Source: Xiphophorus maculatus (taxonomy: Eukaryota > Chordata > Actinopteri > Cyprinodontiformes > Poeciliidae). From it: DNA of 64,000 bases. Under the pieces are notes generated by a model, which saw only the letters and a program-made list of their open reading frames with translations, was not told where the DNA came from and did no database searches. Shown here one piece after another: positions 35,870-63,812 of this stretch. The translations under genes were made by a program, and so were the position numbers. The stretch covers positions 12,357,479 to 12,421,478 of the forward strand of contig NC_036450.1 of the NCBI RefSeq assembly GCF_002775205.1, read 5' to 3'. The stretch's first letter is position 1; the number at the start of each line of letters is the position of its first letter.

Positions 35870-38050
35870 AAAATACTTATAAGCTTCCCACAGTCATAGC
35901 GTCATAGCGCTATGGCATTTGCTGTAGGCGCAGCAAATGTCACAGTCAGACAGTGGGGAACTGGGGGGAGGGTTGTCCCATTGGACTGTCAATTATTGAA
36001 ACCACACAAAAAACCTTGTAAAAGTCAACATTGGGTTAGTGTTCTCAGCTGGGCTGCGCACAGAATAAAAAATGTGTGGGGTTTAAATGATCCCATCTTT
36101 TAAGACCACAGAAGGGTTAAAGAGTACAAGTTTCAGTCAGAGAAGAAAAGCCTGAACAGAAAGAGCTCTGTACTTCAGCTAAAATAATGGGACATGGTAA
36201 AACATCAATCATTACTGGGACATCACTGAGCCCCTGAATCAAATTTTGTTGTATTTAACTTTAGACTCCTCTGAAAATATTGTTTTGCATTCTGATTTCA
36301 CTTTTGTTTCAAATATGTTGTTTATCTTTTGAGAATTACTTTTAGGTACTTGACAGGTACAGACTCAACAAACTGTCTCTTCTGTACAGATAATACATTT
36401 TTGTATGTGTTTCTTTTGTTTGTATTGTTCCAGCAGATGTCACAAGATAATCACTGTAAATACTTTACATAGCCAATGGTAACCTTGCCATGTACCATAT
36501 GTACTGCATTACATGACAGAGAAAATATAGCTCTATTACATTTTTATGGACAAGATCAGACTGTAAAAAGGCCTCTTAGAAAGTAGTACATCTACATCTT
36601 CCAGCAATTGTTTTCAATGTTCACTCTTTCCAGTCACTATTTACAAATGAGAGTGTGTTTACTTTGATTGCAGAGATCTACAAGTACAATTTGCTACAAT
36701 TAGTAAGGCAACTTGCCATGTGGTAATCATGTGCAACAGATATGCATGTTTCCAATCAACACAATCTGTAGCTGCTTATCTGTGATGCCTTTATAATGTC
36801 CATATGGAGTCTGTATGTGTGTGTGAGAGAGAGCGAGAGAGAATAGCCTAGAAAACCTTAAATAAAGTGAGTAGATCAATGTATTTGGAAATAGATCCTG
36901 TTCAGGGACATTGGTGGGTCCAAGATGAAAACTGGGATTCAAATTCTTTTGCATTTTATCTATTTGGAATGAAATGCTTGTCTTAAAGAAGTAAGAGCAA
37001 GAAGCTAATAAATGGCTTTAAAAATAAGCCTGTACTATGTCATGCAGGCACTGCGTTGAGCATGAATGGAATGCAATCCACACATCGCAAAGAATGTGGA
37101 AACTATTCATTCATAAGATCAAGAAACTGAACTGCTGTACGGCAGCAGTGCTACCAACCATTCAGACTCCTGGCTCACAAAGCTGTTTCAGTCAAAACAA
37201 AAGAGTAACCTGACTTTGTGTAACGACATGTACATACTGCCTCTACACTTGTAAATACAATATCTTTAAAGGTGAAATAGTAGCGCTTCCAGAATTGTAT
37301 TGCTCTTATTGAGCCATGAGTTCATGCTTGTTCATTTTCCACTTATTAAAGTGAGATCTGAATGTATAAGATAAAATATTAGGTATTAATGACACCTCTA
37401 TGTGCTGTTGATACATCTGTAATATATTTATTGTAGTTACTTTAATTTAAAGCCAGCGAGTTAAAGCTTGCCTCATCGTCTGGTCCACGTGTACAATGAT
37501 GACTCAAATAAAGCAAATGTATTTTTATGTTGTCATGATGCGAGTTGATTCCTGCCATTCCAAAGTAAAACTTTACAGAGGATGAAGCTGAATTTATTTA
37601 AAAGAAAAAACAAAACAGATTTTGTTTTTTTTTAACCAACAGAGGTATCGGTCCAGCTGTATTAACCTAGATACTGAGAGATAAAAAAAAAAAGTTTCAG
37701 CATTGAAACATGAAAATTTAACAGTCTGTCTGTGTTTTGTTGTCGTTTGTGTCAAACAAGATTTCCATTCAGAGTTCATAATGAAGGTTAGGATGTTACA
37801 CAACAGAAGAGTATTCTGTCCACACTGCACTTTTTACTACTGGTCCCCGACCCTAATCCCGGGATTAGAGCTAAACTAGGCTGGGATTACAGCAGTGCTT
37901 TTCCAAAGGCTCATCTCTCACTGAAGGGCGTGCATATGTGCTCACAGTTACCTATTATGAACCTGAAATGTATTCACCAAAACATTTTGGTACAAAAAGG
38001 TCATTATGTAATATAAAAGTAGACTAAAACAATGGCATGAAAAATATTGA
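35870..38050. other. Region between pde6b and atp5me tails
   Basis: The two genes converge. Nothing coding is recognised; open frames are under 80 codons. Part may be long pde6b 3'UTR ending near the AATAAA at 37507. There is a short GA-rich run near 36825-36842. Confidence 0.5.
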
Positions 38051-38055
38051 AGATT

Positions 38056-38061
38056 TTTATT
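38056..38061 (-). terminator. atp5me: Poly(A) signal of atp5me
   Basis: AATAAA on the coding strand lies 28-33 bases beyond the TGA, giving a very short 3'UTR, typical of nuclear genes for small respiratory-chain subunits. Confidence 0.7.
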
Positions 38062-38088
38062 GAGTTCATGATTGGTCCATAAGTAAGT

Positions 38089-39689
38089 TCATTGGAGGAT
38101 GCTGTCAGAATTTGCTGCAAAGGGAGAAAAAAAGAAAATGTTTTTGTATTCATGTAAAAAATATTTTTTTGTATAAATACAACATTTAACAAAATATTAA
38201 GGAGACAAAAATGGAGAATATACTACAGAAAATAATTCTTTATCACCTTCTGACAGTTGTTTGTAGATGCGTTCCTGTTCCTCTCTGAGCTTCTTCTCTG
38301 CCTCCTCAACCCTCCTCTCCTCTTCAGCAATAGGCTTCAGGTAATCTTAAGGAGAACAACAATGTAGTCAATTGGAAGTGTAATTCAGTGACTGTAAAGT
38401 ATCCAACTCAAAGACAGGAGAAAAAAAAACTTTAAAGAAGGATATTTGCTGTGTAAAAGAGTGAGATTTTAATTTGAACATTTAGTGTGAACTACAACAT
38501 CAAAAATGCTATTTAAACATTTTTTAACTGATTTACTAGATAATTATTTCTTTAAGTATGAGGTCTCTAATCATTTTTGCTTTTAAAATATATTTTATTT
38601 TAAGAATTTACAGTTTATGATGATGCACAAGCAAGATTTTGCTCTGGTTTGATTTTAATCATGTTTCTGTCATAACAATTTATTGTATGAAATACAAACA
38701 GCTACAGCCAATGCTAGCAATTTTACAAAGATGTTTACCATTTCTTTAATAAATGAATAGAATAGAAAAATATATATATATTTCTTAGTGTGCCACAACA
38801 GAACTTTAAGTTGGGAAGCTTAATGATTAGAAATTTGTACCTGACTATGTTTTTGTTTTTTTGCAATATAATTTTCCCTAACTTTTTAATGCATAGCCAG
38901 TAGGTAAGTACAGCTATTCTTTATTTAAAACAGATGTCCCAAAAGGTTTGGACACTGCACCTCTGTAAAACTACCTGAAGGGAAAAAAAAGCTGTGAAAA
39001 TGGACGAACAAAAATATATAAATCATTCAAACGCTAACCTCGGAAAAACAGATTTAGATTCCCACTTACCAAATCTCTGCTTCCCATAGAGCACACCAAG
39101 CAGCAGGGCGGACCACCTGGCAGTCTATATTGCGAAAAAAAACAAAAACAAAACAGAAACAAAGTTTTTTTAATTAGCTGCATGTGAGCCAAAAATGTTA
39201 TTGATCATAAAATGGTTCTCAGCAGGTTCCTAATAAATGAAACAGCTACATTACTAATGTAGCTGTTTTGTTTATTTTATTTTTGTATTATTTGAAGGTT
39301 ATTTTGACATGAATTTTGTATTTTAGGAGACACAAAACAACATAACTAATCAGTTTATCTTTTAAGATAACATTACATACATTTGGCAATGTACGTGACA
39401 CATTTTGCATTATCCAAATGTGGAAAGAATAGAGTTACGAGATGTTCTGAGAAGCAAAACATTCACCTGCATTTCAATGTCACAGCTAGCAGGTATCCGC
39501 TAGCATGCTACCAAACAACAACCTTTATAGGTCGGTATATTATCTGTTGTTAAATCCTAAACGGACCTGGAGCTTCAAGTAATTTATCTAATTTACTCAA
39601 CAGGTACGATCCGATTCCATGATTAAATAAATTGTTTTGTGTTGTGTTTTTACCTTGATTAGCGGTGACACTGCGAGTGGAGGAGCCAT
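38089..39689 (-). CDS. atp5me: ATP synthase membrane subunit e
   Basis: A small subunit of the mitochondrial F1Fo ATP synthase that sits in the inner membrane next to subunit g and helps form enzyme dimers. Exons on the - strand are 39689-39654, 39124-39070, 38345-38247 and 38114-38089; 216 nt, 71 residues. The N-terminus reads MAPPLAVSPLIK, followed by a hydrophobic stretch around SALLLGVLYG with a small-residue packing motif (residues about 16-25). Then come the family phrase YLKPIAEEERR, a charged helix and the ending DSILQ, close to DSILK of mammals. Its length matches the family (about 69-71). It converges with pde6b as in the human PDE6B/ATP5ME pair. The start is the only ATG in frame in its exon. 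Confidence 0.96.
39240..39268. repeat. Perfect hairpin upstream of atp5me exon 2
   Basis: Arms of 14 bp (AAACAGCTACATTA and its exact complement) flank a single C. It lies in atp5me intron 1, about 116 bases on the 5' side of exon 2. Confidence 0.9.
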
Positions 39690-39847
39690 GATGGATGAGA
39701 ACAGACCAAGACTTCCTGTCAAAGCGGAAGCAGTTTTTCAAAGTAAGTCAAAGGGAAGCTAAGCTAACACATATAGCCTGTTTTCTCATTTGGATTTTGC
39801 GCGATAAATGGGACAACAAACATTGGATTTGAACTTCAACAGCGCCA

Positions 39848-40524
39848 CTCAGAAGTTTATATTCACTTAAGACTTGAATGATATGTTTATTTGGTGGTTG
39901 ATGGTGCATTTGAATTGTTCTTGTCATGGTGTGGAATGATTTTAGCGTGGAAATGGTCAGTGAATTTCGAAAACATGACTTGGGTGTACAAATCTAATTT
40001 ACTGTGTTTTTTTGAATTTACAGTTTTGTTTTTTGTTTTTTCACATCCCCAAAAAGTCAAAATTATGGCATGCATACATACATACATGATGGTCGTAAGT
40101 TAAAATATAAGGGATAAAGAAGGTTATTTGGCCTATCTAAACAGAATTAGTAGAGTTAATTTCAATTAATTTAAATTGTATGGTTTCCTGCATTGTATGT
40201 GCCCACTATCTTCTGTAAAGTTGAGGGGTCAGTGCTTTCCAAAGCTTGTTATTAGCATATATTCTTTTTTAAAACTACTTTTGATGTGTTTATAATCACA
40301 GTCCTGTTGCATCCAAACAACACTGAAGTGTGTGTTTACATTTCAGGCTTTATCTATGACATAAGCATTTAATGATTTGAAAAATCCCAATAGATTCAAA
40401 GTTGTGCACCTAACGCTTCCCAAAGGAATTGAAGTTGTTTTTCCCTAAGAGTTAAACTAAATGATGAACACAAATCTACAAATTTAAGATTCTTGTGGAC
40501 AATGAGGTATGTGAACTTCTGACT
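39848..40524. mobile_element. Tc1-like transposon remnant with both ends
   Basis: The left end starts CTCAGAAGTTTATATTCACT, and the right end (GAGGTATGTGAACTTCTGAC) is its degenerate inverted copy, the CAGAAGTTTACATACACT type of Tc1 terminus. Inside, near 40280-40330, phrases matching a Tc1 transposase (a TTTGATGTGTTTATAATCAC...GTCCTGTTGCATCCAAACAA region) survive without an open frame. It is about 680 bp, so internally deleted. Confidence 0.6.
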
Positions 40525-41148
40525 TCCAAATTACTAAAAACTGTCCTTCCAACTATTCTTATATCCATGACAAATATGATTTATTTCATGCCTCTAAAAT
40601 ATCTGTATATGTTCAACTGAGCTTTATGCTCTAGGAATGTACAGTAACTTTGTTAATTCATTTACACAGGTGACCTGATCTAGCTGATTGTATCTTCGTC
40701 AACCAGAATGGGTAAAGTAAAATATTCCAAACAAGTGTGGTCAAAAGACACATCTTCTTTATTCTAATTATAATTATTTTACATGCATGCCTGTAAGGAT
40801 AAAGTGTGTAAGTCAGCAGATTTTGTGCAACCAGAACAGGAAATGAGACATCAATAACAAATACAGACACAACTAAGTGCTAAATAATAATTTAATTAAA
40901 AAATAATTTGGAAAATATGATAAAGGTTGTAGTTGCAAGGTTTTACCACTAGATGATATTAAGATTCCACTGAGCACAAGATAAGGATCCTTATATGGAA
41001 ACTATCATCATGGGAACTGAATTAGGACAGTTCTTCATTAAATCATTGAATGTGCATCGTCCTTAATGTTTCCATGTGTCTAATTTGCATGGACAGGCAT
41101 GACAAAGTCTAACCTGAGGATCTATTAAGTTTGATAACAAAAGTGCTG

Positions 41149-41154
41149 TTTATT
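41149..41154 (-). terminator. fyb1: Candidate poly(A) signal of fyb1
   Basis: AATAAA on the coding strand is about 610 bases beyond the fyb1 stop codon. Another hexamer at 40758-40763 is farther away. No transcript evidence. Confidence 0.4.
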
Positions 41155-41764
41155 TCAGTGTGCACAGAATAGGACAAACTCAAGCTGTGAGAAAATATTA
41201 TATATACAAGACGTGAAAGTTATTTGGCACCATAAACAGGACATATTTACTGATGATCAAATGCCTTTCCAGTTAGACTTATAGGTAGCTACAAAATGCT
41301 CAAATAATATATCGACGCTAACAAAGAAAGAACGAAGCCTCAAAAGCTTAATATTTTTCTTGCATACTGTTTCTATAATGTAGCAAAACAAGGAAAATAA
41401 AATTCACTTCTGTAGAGTTTTAAATGACAACCAAAGAAGAATACATTAGGGGAAAAAAGGAAATAATAAAATACTGTTATATCCAACTTCAGCTTCTGCT
41501 TTTCTTTTTGTTTTGCTTTTGAAGCCAGAAACATTAAAAAAACACAACATGGGATTGTTCAAATGACTTCAGGCTTGCCCGTCTTCCCATATCTGGTTCT
41601 CATATAATTATCATTTTCAAAGCATATTTATAAGTTAGAACAGGGAAACTAAAGACTGTGCAGCTAACTTACAGCATCTCCTAAAGTACCATCAGTGAGC
41701 ATAATAAATAACACATAGTGAAAAGTTAATAGTCTCAGTGTATTCAGCCAGTGAAGGATGTTTC

Positions 41765-56701
<14,937 letters not shown>

Positions 56702-56945
56702 CTTTGCAACAACAGTCCAAGGCAGTTCAGCTCAGTTGTAGTCAGTGGACAAAAGTGTTTGATCTGCGTTCCTCAGCGAGGTTCTGTTGGTGTTGAAGAG
56801 AAACAAAAGCACTGAAGTGCGAAGGGACGCTGAGCAACAAACACAGAGGAACAAACTGTGTGACACTGAGGTTTTTTTTTTTGTGGGTGGACACAAGTTC
56901 TGGTCGTGACATAAGCATTTGTCTACAACTGACAACTTCCTCTCT
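56702..56945 (-). promoter_or_regulatory. fyb1: fyb1 5'UTR and promoter region
   Basis: The bases just above 56701 are the 5' leader of exon 1, whose ATG directly precedes a gtgagt donor. No TATA box is seen. A GAGGAAGT-type ETS/PU.1 motif occurs on the coding strand at about 56936-56943, plausible for a blood-cell gene. The transcription start was not located. Confidence 0.35.
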
Positions 56946-59900
56946 AAGTTGTATGTGTGTGCTTTGTGAGAATGTGACTGTCGCAGAGACTCTGTTATCT
57001 TTGGGTTTTGATCTCGTGGATTTGCCTACCTGTGGCGAACTCCCTGCAGTTTCTCCTCTGTGCTTTGTAACTGATGTTCACTCAGTGAAAGATAGGTAAA
57101 TAACCAAACAAAACAAAAATAGAGTTCAGTAAAATCAAACACATAACACATTAAGGACACTGTATCCCTGTCAACAATATTAAGTATTACAAAAATGATT
57201 CAATAATTCAGTATTATAATAAATAATTCAATCAATCTTTAGTGGATGAAAAAGTGCATTTTTTTCAAAGTTAACTTGTGGTTTTAGCTCTTTGAAGTTG
57301 TAATGACACAGTCATACACAGTGAACCACTGCAACAAAATCCATTAAACTAAATGCATACGGCCTCCTTGTGGTTGCAGATAGCAAGGTGAATTTAACAA
57401 TGCATTGTCAACTTTATACCAACAAAAAAATAAAACAAATATTAAAGTAGACATGTAAGAAAAATGTTGTGAGCCAAAGCTCTGCTATAGATGTTAAAAA
57501 GCAAGGCAAAAGTTATGGTGCAATATGAAATTAAACCACCACTTGTTTATTAAAGCTAACATTAGCAATGTAGGACAGCTATCTGATACAGGAAGCTGAA
57601 AATAGCTCCATTAAGCCATTAACCGTTCAGAAAACGGTATAGTAATTAACTATAAGTATTGTTTTTTCCTTCATATCGACTAGGGAATGTACCAGGAAAC
57701 ACACATGTAATTCCTATATGCACAGTCACTGGTATATCATCTGTAAATCCATTCTGGGTAAAGTTTCTTCTTACTTGATTTTCCTTCTCAACTGATTTTA
57801 ACATAAGGAAATAATAATCATTATCCAAAGTGTATTTTAATTAATTAATACCAAAAAAATAAAAGAATGTTGACCACACTTCTCTGAGTAACACAGCAGC
57901 GAATAACAGACCAGATGATATGATTCAAAGAAGGGGTTACGTTTTATGTGACTGGTTAAGTTTTTGTATATGTGCGACTTTTTATTAAGTCAGTCATCTA
58001 CTGAAGTTTGTTTGAATTCAAAAACTTTTTGTTATTGTCTGAGGCACACATAGTGGCTCAGACAATTCATCCAGTTCACAGCAACACTGAGATAAACCCA
58101 ACACTCTTTTCAATATTAAATCAGTTACACATCTTTTTCCACATTTGGGCTTTAAATGTTGCTCTGAAGTTGATTCTCTTTTTAAAAATACAGAGTGTTT
58201 AACAAATAGATGCACATGTCAGTTTTGCAAGGAATCAAGGTGAGGACCTAAAGATAGTGTAGTTAATGATTAACTGAATGTGTGAGCAATTTAGAAGGGT
58301 GAAAAAACATTGACAGCGTGGGAAAGCTAGCGGATGTAATACAATTACACGTTATTTTCAAGATATTAAAGTACTATATATGTTCAGAAATACAATAAAA
58401 CAAGCAAACATGGTCACAATGTTGTCAAAATGCTGCTGAAATTGTGCTATGTAGAAATATTATCCAATAATTGCAAAGAGATTGTTAACTTGAATTTTCT
58501 AGTATGGCATTTTTTTTTAGCTGAGAAAACCTAAAAAATTCTCTGAAAAACAATGAATGAGTGGTTTGGCAGATAATGAACTAAAAAAATATCTTTATTT
58601 AAGAACAGCTTTGCTACATTTCACACTTCCTCATAACAAAATTTAACTATGGTGGTGCATATTTATTTTCTTCAGTTCAATATTACGTTATTTTTTTTAG
58701 GTCAGAACAGATGTTTGTTACGATTAGTTAACATTCTCCAATTTTAGCTCAGTAAAGATTACAGTGAATTTTGTCAAAAAGGCATCTGGCTCTTTTCCTG
58801 CTCCTCATATCTTGTACCCTCTGGACATGTCTTCCTATTTATCTGGACCGCAGAAGGTGAAATGTAACAAGATGCAAAATTAGTCGGAGCGGCTCACAGT
58901 GGCTTTCTATTTTGCTCACCCTCCTTACTTCTTCTTCTGCATTTTTTTCACGGTTCACTTTTTGAGGGTTTTAATTGGATATGTTTTTTTATGTTTAATT
59001 TAAACCTACAATTTAGAGCAGAGTTTACTGTTCTCTCACAATTTGTCTGCTTTTTGTCTGGGTCTTAATTTCTCTCTTAACCGACTGCATTGTTCCTGTT
59101 ATATTCTCGTTTAATTAGATTACTATCTGTGTTTTATCATTTATTGCTTTTGTTTAACTCCATTGTTCAGTTAGTCTTCCCATGTTGATGCTCCCACTTA
59201 TTCTGGTCTTCTTCACCTCTTGTTGTATTTCATTTTCCATGGTTACTGTTAGCTTTTTCACAGGCCTTAAAGTATCTATTAGTCGGTTTTCTTTAGAGTT
59301 CCCTCCAGACGTATCCTGCCCAGTTGCTTTTCTCACTTTCAGATTACAGTAACTACTTCCATCCTCATTTATCTGTCACACATGATGGACTTTTTCAAGA
59401 TTTACTCTGCACTAACTGTTTGTCAACACCTCCAGATTAAGGCCCCCCAACTCAACATTTGCCGGTAAACAGATATGCAATTATACAACCGTATATTTTC
59501 GGAAAGCAGAAGTAGAGCATAACCATCAAGTATGCAGCAAGTGTTTTCTGAACGGTAAGTCAACAGCACAACTCTTGTCTTTTCCAGTAGCCATTGTACA
59601 GCACATACAGTGGTAAAACTAGCTGACCAAAAAAGCTAGCGCTCTGCTTGGGTTGCAAGGCAGTCTTGGCTTCAGCTTGCTAGGTAATGATGCAGTGCCT
59701 GTCAATTGTGACTTAACAATCTGGTGGTTTTTGAGACAGTTAATTTTCCAGACACCAAAAACATTAACTTAATGCCAAACAATGACTGGTTGTTTTTTTA
59801 AGCTTTTGAACTGTTTTTAGAAGCAGTTGAGACCCAAATGGAAGAACAAAAGTCTGAAAAGAGTGGTTTTTATTAGGGCATGGCACAAAAATATGCCATG

Positions 59901-61100
59901 TTATACTGCTGTGATGTAGAAACAGAAAACAGGTCTGATCCTATATAACCTTCACAGACTGTGGCCCCCTCAAGTACAGGAAAGCTTTAGCTTTCATATA
60001 AAGAAACTTGTGTTTGTGTTATTTTCCTGGGAGAGAGCAGTGACCAGAAGCTTGATCTGGCACAGTTCTCAAAGATTTCCTTCAGAACAAAATATCTACG
60101 ACTCTACGATGATCCAACCCAGATTTGCAGATGAACCCATTTTTATTGCTATCATTTATTAACATTCCTGGTGTAGTCACCTTTTGTGAACCTTAGCTCA
60201 ATTCAACATTACACTCCACATAGAGAGGCTTCCCACTGCCTGGCTTCATAAGGCTCTCTGCGCTCTCTGAGGGGGCTCAGTCCCAGATGGTTTCCACAGG
60301 TTTCCCCCCTCATCTTTGCACAGTCTTTAAGCAGACCTTCACCAGTTGTGGCCAGACTGTGAAGAGGCCTCAGCCACCATGTTTCTCTCTTAAATCACTA
60401 TCAGAGATATCCTAACTGGAAAGACTTCAACAGGTTTATTATGAGGTCCAGGTGGCTACTTCATCAGCTTCTCTGTGAGACAAGATGATGAGGTGCCTCT
60501 GTTTTTCTTCTCTTAAACAAGTTTTTACTGAACTCCTTTTTCATACTTTAAATCAAAACAAACTCAAGATTTCCAAAGAAAAGTTGAAAGAGTTGCTGCC
60601 ATAACTCCACATTTTGGAGACCAAAGTTGTTTGTAAGATTTGTTTTGAAAACAAACGCACATTTTCAAGCAAAGCCTAACTTACATTTATAGAATTGCAA
60701 CACTTCAACATAAGCCTCTTCTCTTCATTTACTTTAAACAATGAATGTGGTTGAGACAAATTGGACAGACGTGCTGCCAAAAATCACAATCCCCTCCTCC
60801 GCCTGGAATACAGCCTCTTCCCCCTGCTGCAGACAGCAGGTAAAATCAGAGCAAACAGCTTCACATAACAGATGGAGGTCTAGCATCTGTTCGTCATTTC
60901 TTTTGTCAACAAAACACTCCTTTTCTTTTTCTGTATCAAGTTTTTATTTAAAAATTTCGTATATATTTACCTGTAGTGTGCAGATTGTAAATCGTTCTTT
61001 TTACTTATTTTGCAACTTCACAATTTAGCTGCAATTCTGCATTTTTTTGCTGTGGTTTCTATCATGTCCAATTATAGTTATATGATGCTGTTAATGAGTC
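56946..61100. other. Intergenic region between fyb1 and the ccdc80-like gene
   Basis: fyb1 and the next gene both read leftward. Apart from the element copy at 59466-59860, I recognise nothing. The block at about 60200-60460 is less AT-rich than its surroundings but has no open frame longer than about 50 codons and no protein motif I know. Confidence 0.5.
59466..59860. mobile_element. Non-autonomous DNA element, copy 2
   Basis: Direct-orientation relative of 50034-50430, starting at CAGATATGCAATTATACAAC and sharing GTACAGCACAT, TAGCTGACCAAA, TGCAGTGCCTGT and GAGACCCAAATGG. The CCCCTTTAA end found in copy 1 is missing here, so this copy is truncated or more diverged. Confidence 0.65.
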
Positions 61101-61109
61101 CTGAAGAAG

Positions 61110-61115
61110 TTTATT
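61110..61115 (-). terminator. Candidate poly(A) signal of the ccdc80-like gene
   Basis: AATAAA on the coding strand lies about 140 bases past the stop codon. Other AATAAA hexamers occur farther on. Confidence 0.5.
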
Positions 61116-61255
61116 TGTACTTGTTGGTTGTGGATCAGTCAGTCCTTTTGGCATGAGTCCTCATGTATTCATCAAACAAATAGCATTATCCATCATAATC
61201 TATTAGGAATACATATGATGCTTTTCATGAATCCTCTAGGTTCAATGAAATCTAA

Positions 61256-63401
61256 TTAGTTCTCTGATTGGTAATATAAGTATGTTTCTTCAGCCCGGTC
61301 TTCAACATAACCAGGATAGTGTCCTGCTTCACCGCCTTCTCTTCCTATGTCCTTGGGACACTGGATCCCCACACTCATCTGGAGGTTTGCTTCCTGGATA
61401 CGAAGCTCCATAGAGTCCACAAGGTCATAGATGTTGTCCAGGGACCACATAGGTGACGAGAACCATGCCTTGACATCGCTGTCCTTCCCCACAACCAACA
61501 TGCTGAAGTAGTCCTTACTGATTTTCAGCTGTTCTCTCAGGTTGTTGACCGCATCACGAGATAATGGCTCCACCTCACTTTGACTGCGACCTGGAGGAAA
61601 AAGGATGGAGTGAAAGCCTTTAATGGTAAAAATAATAATGAAATAAAGAACCAACAACTTTTTCACCTTGTACAGTTAATTTTTTTTTTTATATTGTTTA
61701 TGCTCCAGCAAAGCTAGAAATTATTACCATTTATAGGATATAGCTCAACAGTCCCTGAAGCTTTTTGTCCATTTCCAGTTAATTTCAGCAGAGCAAAGTG
61801 TCGGATACCTGTAAAGAGAAGAAAGATCTCAGATTTAGCACTGAAGAGATTAATAATCCATCCATCCATCCATCCATCCATCCATTTGTAGTTTTTTAAG
61901 GGTTCATATTTAAAGCATTTTTTTTGTCAAACAGCTGCCTTACATTCATATCAAAGACTTGTAAAGCTTTGGAAATGAAATGAAGATTGTTGAAACTCAG
62001 GATATGTAGAAGTTGTGTATGCAAAAAAATTAGTATCGTTCTTTGTATATATATTTTATGAAGGTCGCCTTCAGATTGTAGATGCACAGATACAGCAAGC
62101 ACAAGTCCAACATTACACATTTCTTTATCCTTTCACAATGTCCCACTTGAAATGTAAAGTTCATAGGACTTTGTGGAACCAAAAGGACCTGGCCTACAAC
62201 TAAACTAGGTATTTCAACATCATAAGTTGCAATTTATTTGAAATATTTTGAATGTGCTCTGTAAAGAAATCCACAAATAGACCAATTTAATTTATTAATT
62301 TAACTTGGAGTTACATTCCACAGAAAGATCCTTAAATAGGTAAAATCACAACTGCTGATCACTCAAAGTGAAAGCTGAACTCAACCAAAATATTTTTATT
62401 TTATTACCCAGTTGACACTCTTGACCACTGAGAGCAGAAATCTGCTGTTGGAAAGAGTAATCGTCTTCTGAGGGAGCAGAAATCAGTAGCAGCCTCCTCT
62501 TAGACATAAATCTGTACAGAAATAAAAGTGCTATATTTAAATAATAACATCCACTGTTGTACTGTACAACTGATAGCATTTATTAATCTTCTTTAGAACA
62601 AAAAAATTATCAAACTAGAATTAAAGTAAATTTTTCATAATTAGATTGCATAAAATAAATAAATGCTAAACAAAATCTATGCAATCTATTTTAAAAAGTC
62701 ATGCAAAGGATTCAGTCATCCTTTGCATGACTGAATGAGTACCTGAGTAGTGAGTTCTCAACCTCAGGTGCTTGTATGTCTTTGGAGCAAACAGCAGGGC
62801 TTTTCTTTTCTTTCTCTTTCTCAGAGTACCTGGAGGGAAAGTTGTCAATATACTCGAACAGAGCTGGGCTTGATGGAGGAGCCTCAAAGACTCTCTGAAG
62901 CAAAGATGAGGGCGAGTTAAAGAACGAAAAAAGAAGAGACAACAAGAAAGTCCTATTTAGTTTATTTGAATTTCATTAACACTGACTTTTATGTTAATGT
63001 TGCTTAATGTGACATGATCCAAAATTATAAAACTCAGATTGAATTTTTTTTACTGTAAAGCATATTAGACTTTAATGAACTTAAACATTTTCACACAAAT
63101 AAAACAAAAATATAAACATTGTAGTATAGATTCCTGATCTTACTTTTACCCTAAATGTTGATGGTTATGATCATTTTAACACACCTCAATATTAATATTT
63201 GTGAAAACAAGAAAACATGACTGCCAAACTGGAAGCCACAAAGCTGAGTGAGGCATTCTCCTACTTTAGGTTTGATGTCATAATCCGTGACGGTCATTGA
63301 GAAAAGGTCGGAGGAGGACAAGCCGAGCTCTGCTCTTAACAGAGGGATCAGACGTGAGTCAAAGTCTTGCTCTGATTGATCCTTAAGAGGACGCTCAGAC
63401 T
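61256..63401 (-). CDS. ccdc80: CCDC80-family secreted protein, C-terminal exons (5' partial)
   Basis: CCDC80 (DRO1/URB, equarin) is a secreted matrix protein with repeated P-DUDES/DUF4174 domains of thioredoxin-like fold. Five exons on the - strand are visible: 63401-63265, 62894-62743, 62511-62408, 61808-61728 and 61590-61256; 809 nt, about 269 residues. They code the last DUF4174 domain, from RRLLLISAPSEDDY through GIRHFALLKLTGNG and DYFSMLVVGKDSDVKAWF to SPMWSLDNIYDLVDSMELR. An acidic, Tyr/Gly-rich tail ends QSEN. The exons before 63401 are not in the window; none was found up to 64000. Fish carry ccdc80 and ccdc80-like paralogues, so the exact paralogue is open. The SRPX family shares the domain but matches less well. 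Confidence 0.85.
61857..61885. repeat. (ATCC)n microsatellite
   Basis: About seven CATC units in an intron of the ccdc80-like gene. Tails of this type often mark the end of decayed fish retroposons. Confidence 0.9.
62697..62732. repeat. Perfect hairpin beside a splice donor
   Basis: Arms of 15 bp (AGTCATGCAAAGGAT and its complement) flank a 6-base loop. On the coding (-) strand the hairpin starts 11 bases after the exon end at 62743, just inside the intron. Confidence 0.9.
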
Positions 63402-63781
63402 CTGAAACACACATAGAAAAGACAAAATACCACGGCCAAACACTGAAACAGTAAGTCCCAAATCCACAAAACACAGCACAACATATTAAAACCTTCTCCA
63501 CAGATCATGTCACTCTGTTGAGATAGTTAATTATGACACTGTTGAGTTCTTCTGAAAGATGTAAACTGAAGTGTAGCTGTCATTTTACAAGATTCAAACT
63601 AAACATGTGCTTTAAAGCACATATATATATATATATATATACAACATCAGACATCTCAGTCCAGAAATGTGCAGTCCTTGGCACAGCCAAGATACTGCGC
63701 AGGACCCTCAAGCTCCCAGGCCTCTGGTAGAGGACCCGAGCTCAGAGGATAAGAACCACCCGCGGTGGGTGAGAAGGGAAT

Positions 63782-63812
<31 letters not shown>

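Noticed and set aside
60200-60460. Possible coding fossil, from its less AT-rich composition
   Set aside because: All six frames are interrupted within about 50 codons and no protein similarity is recognised.
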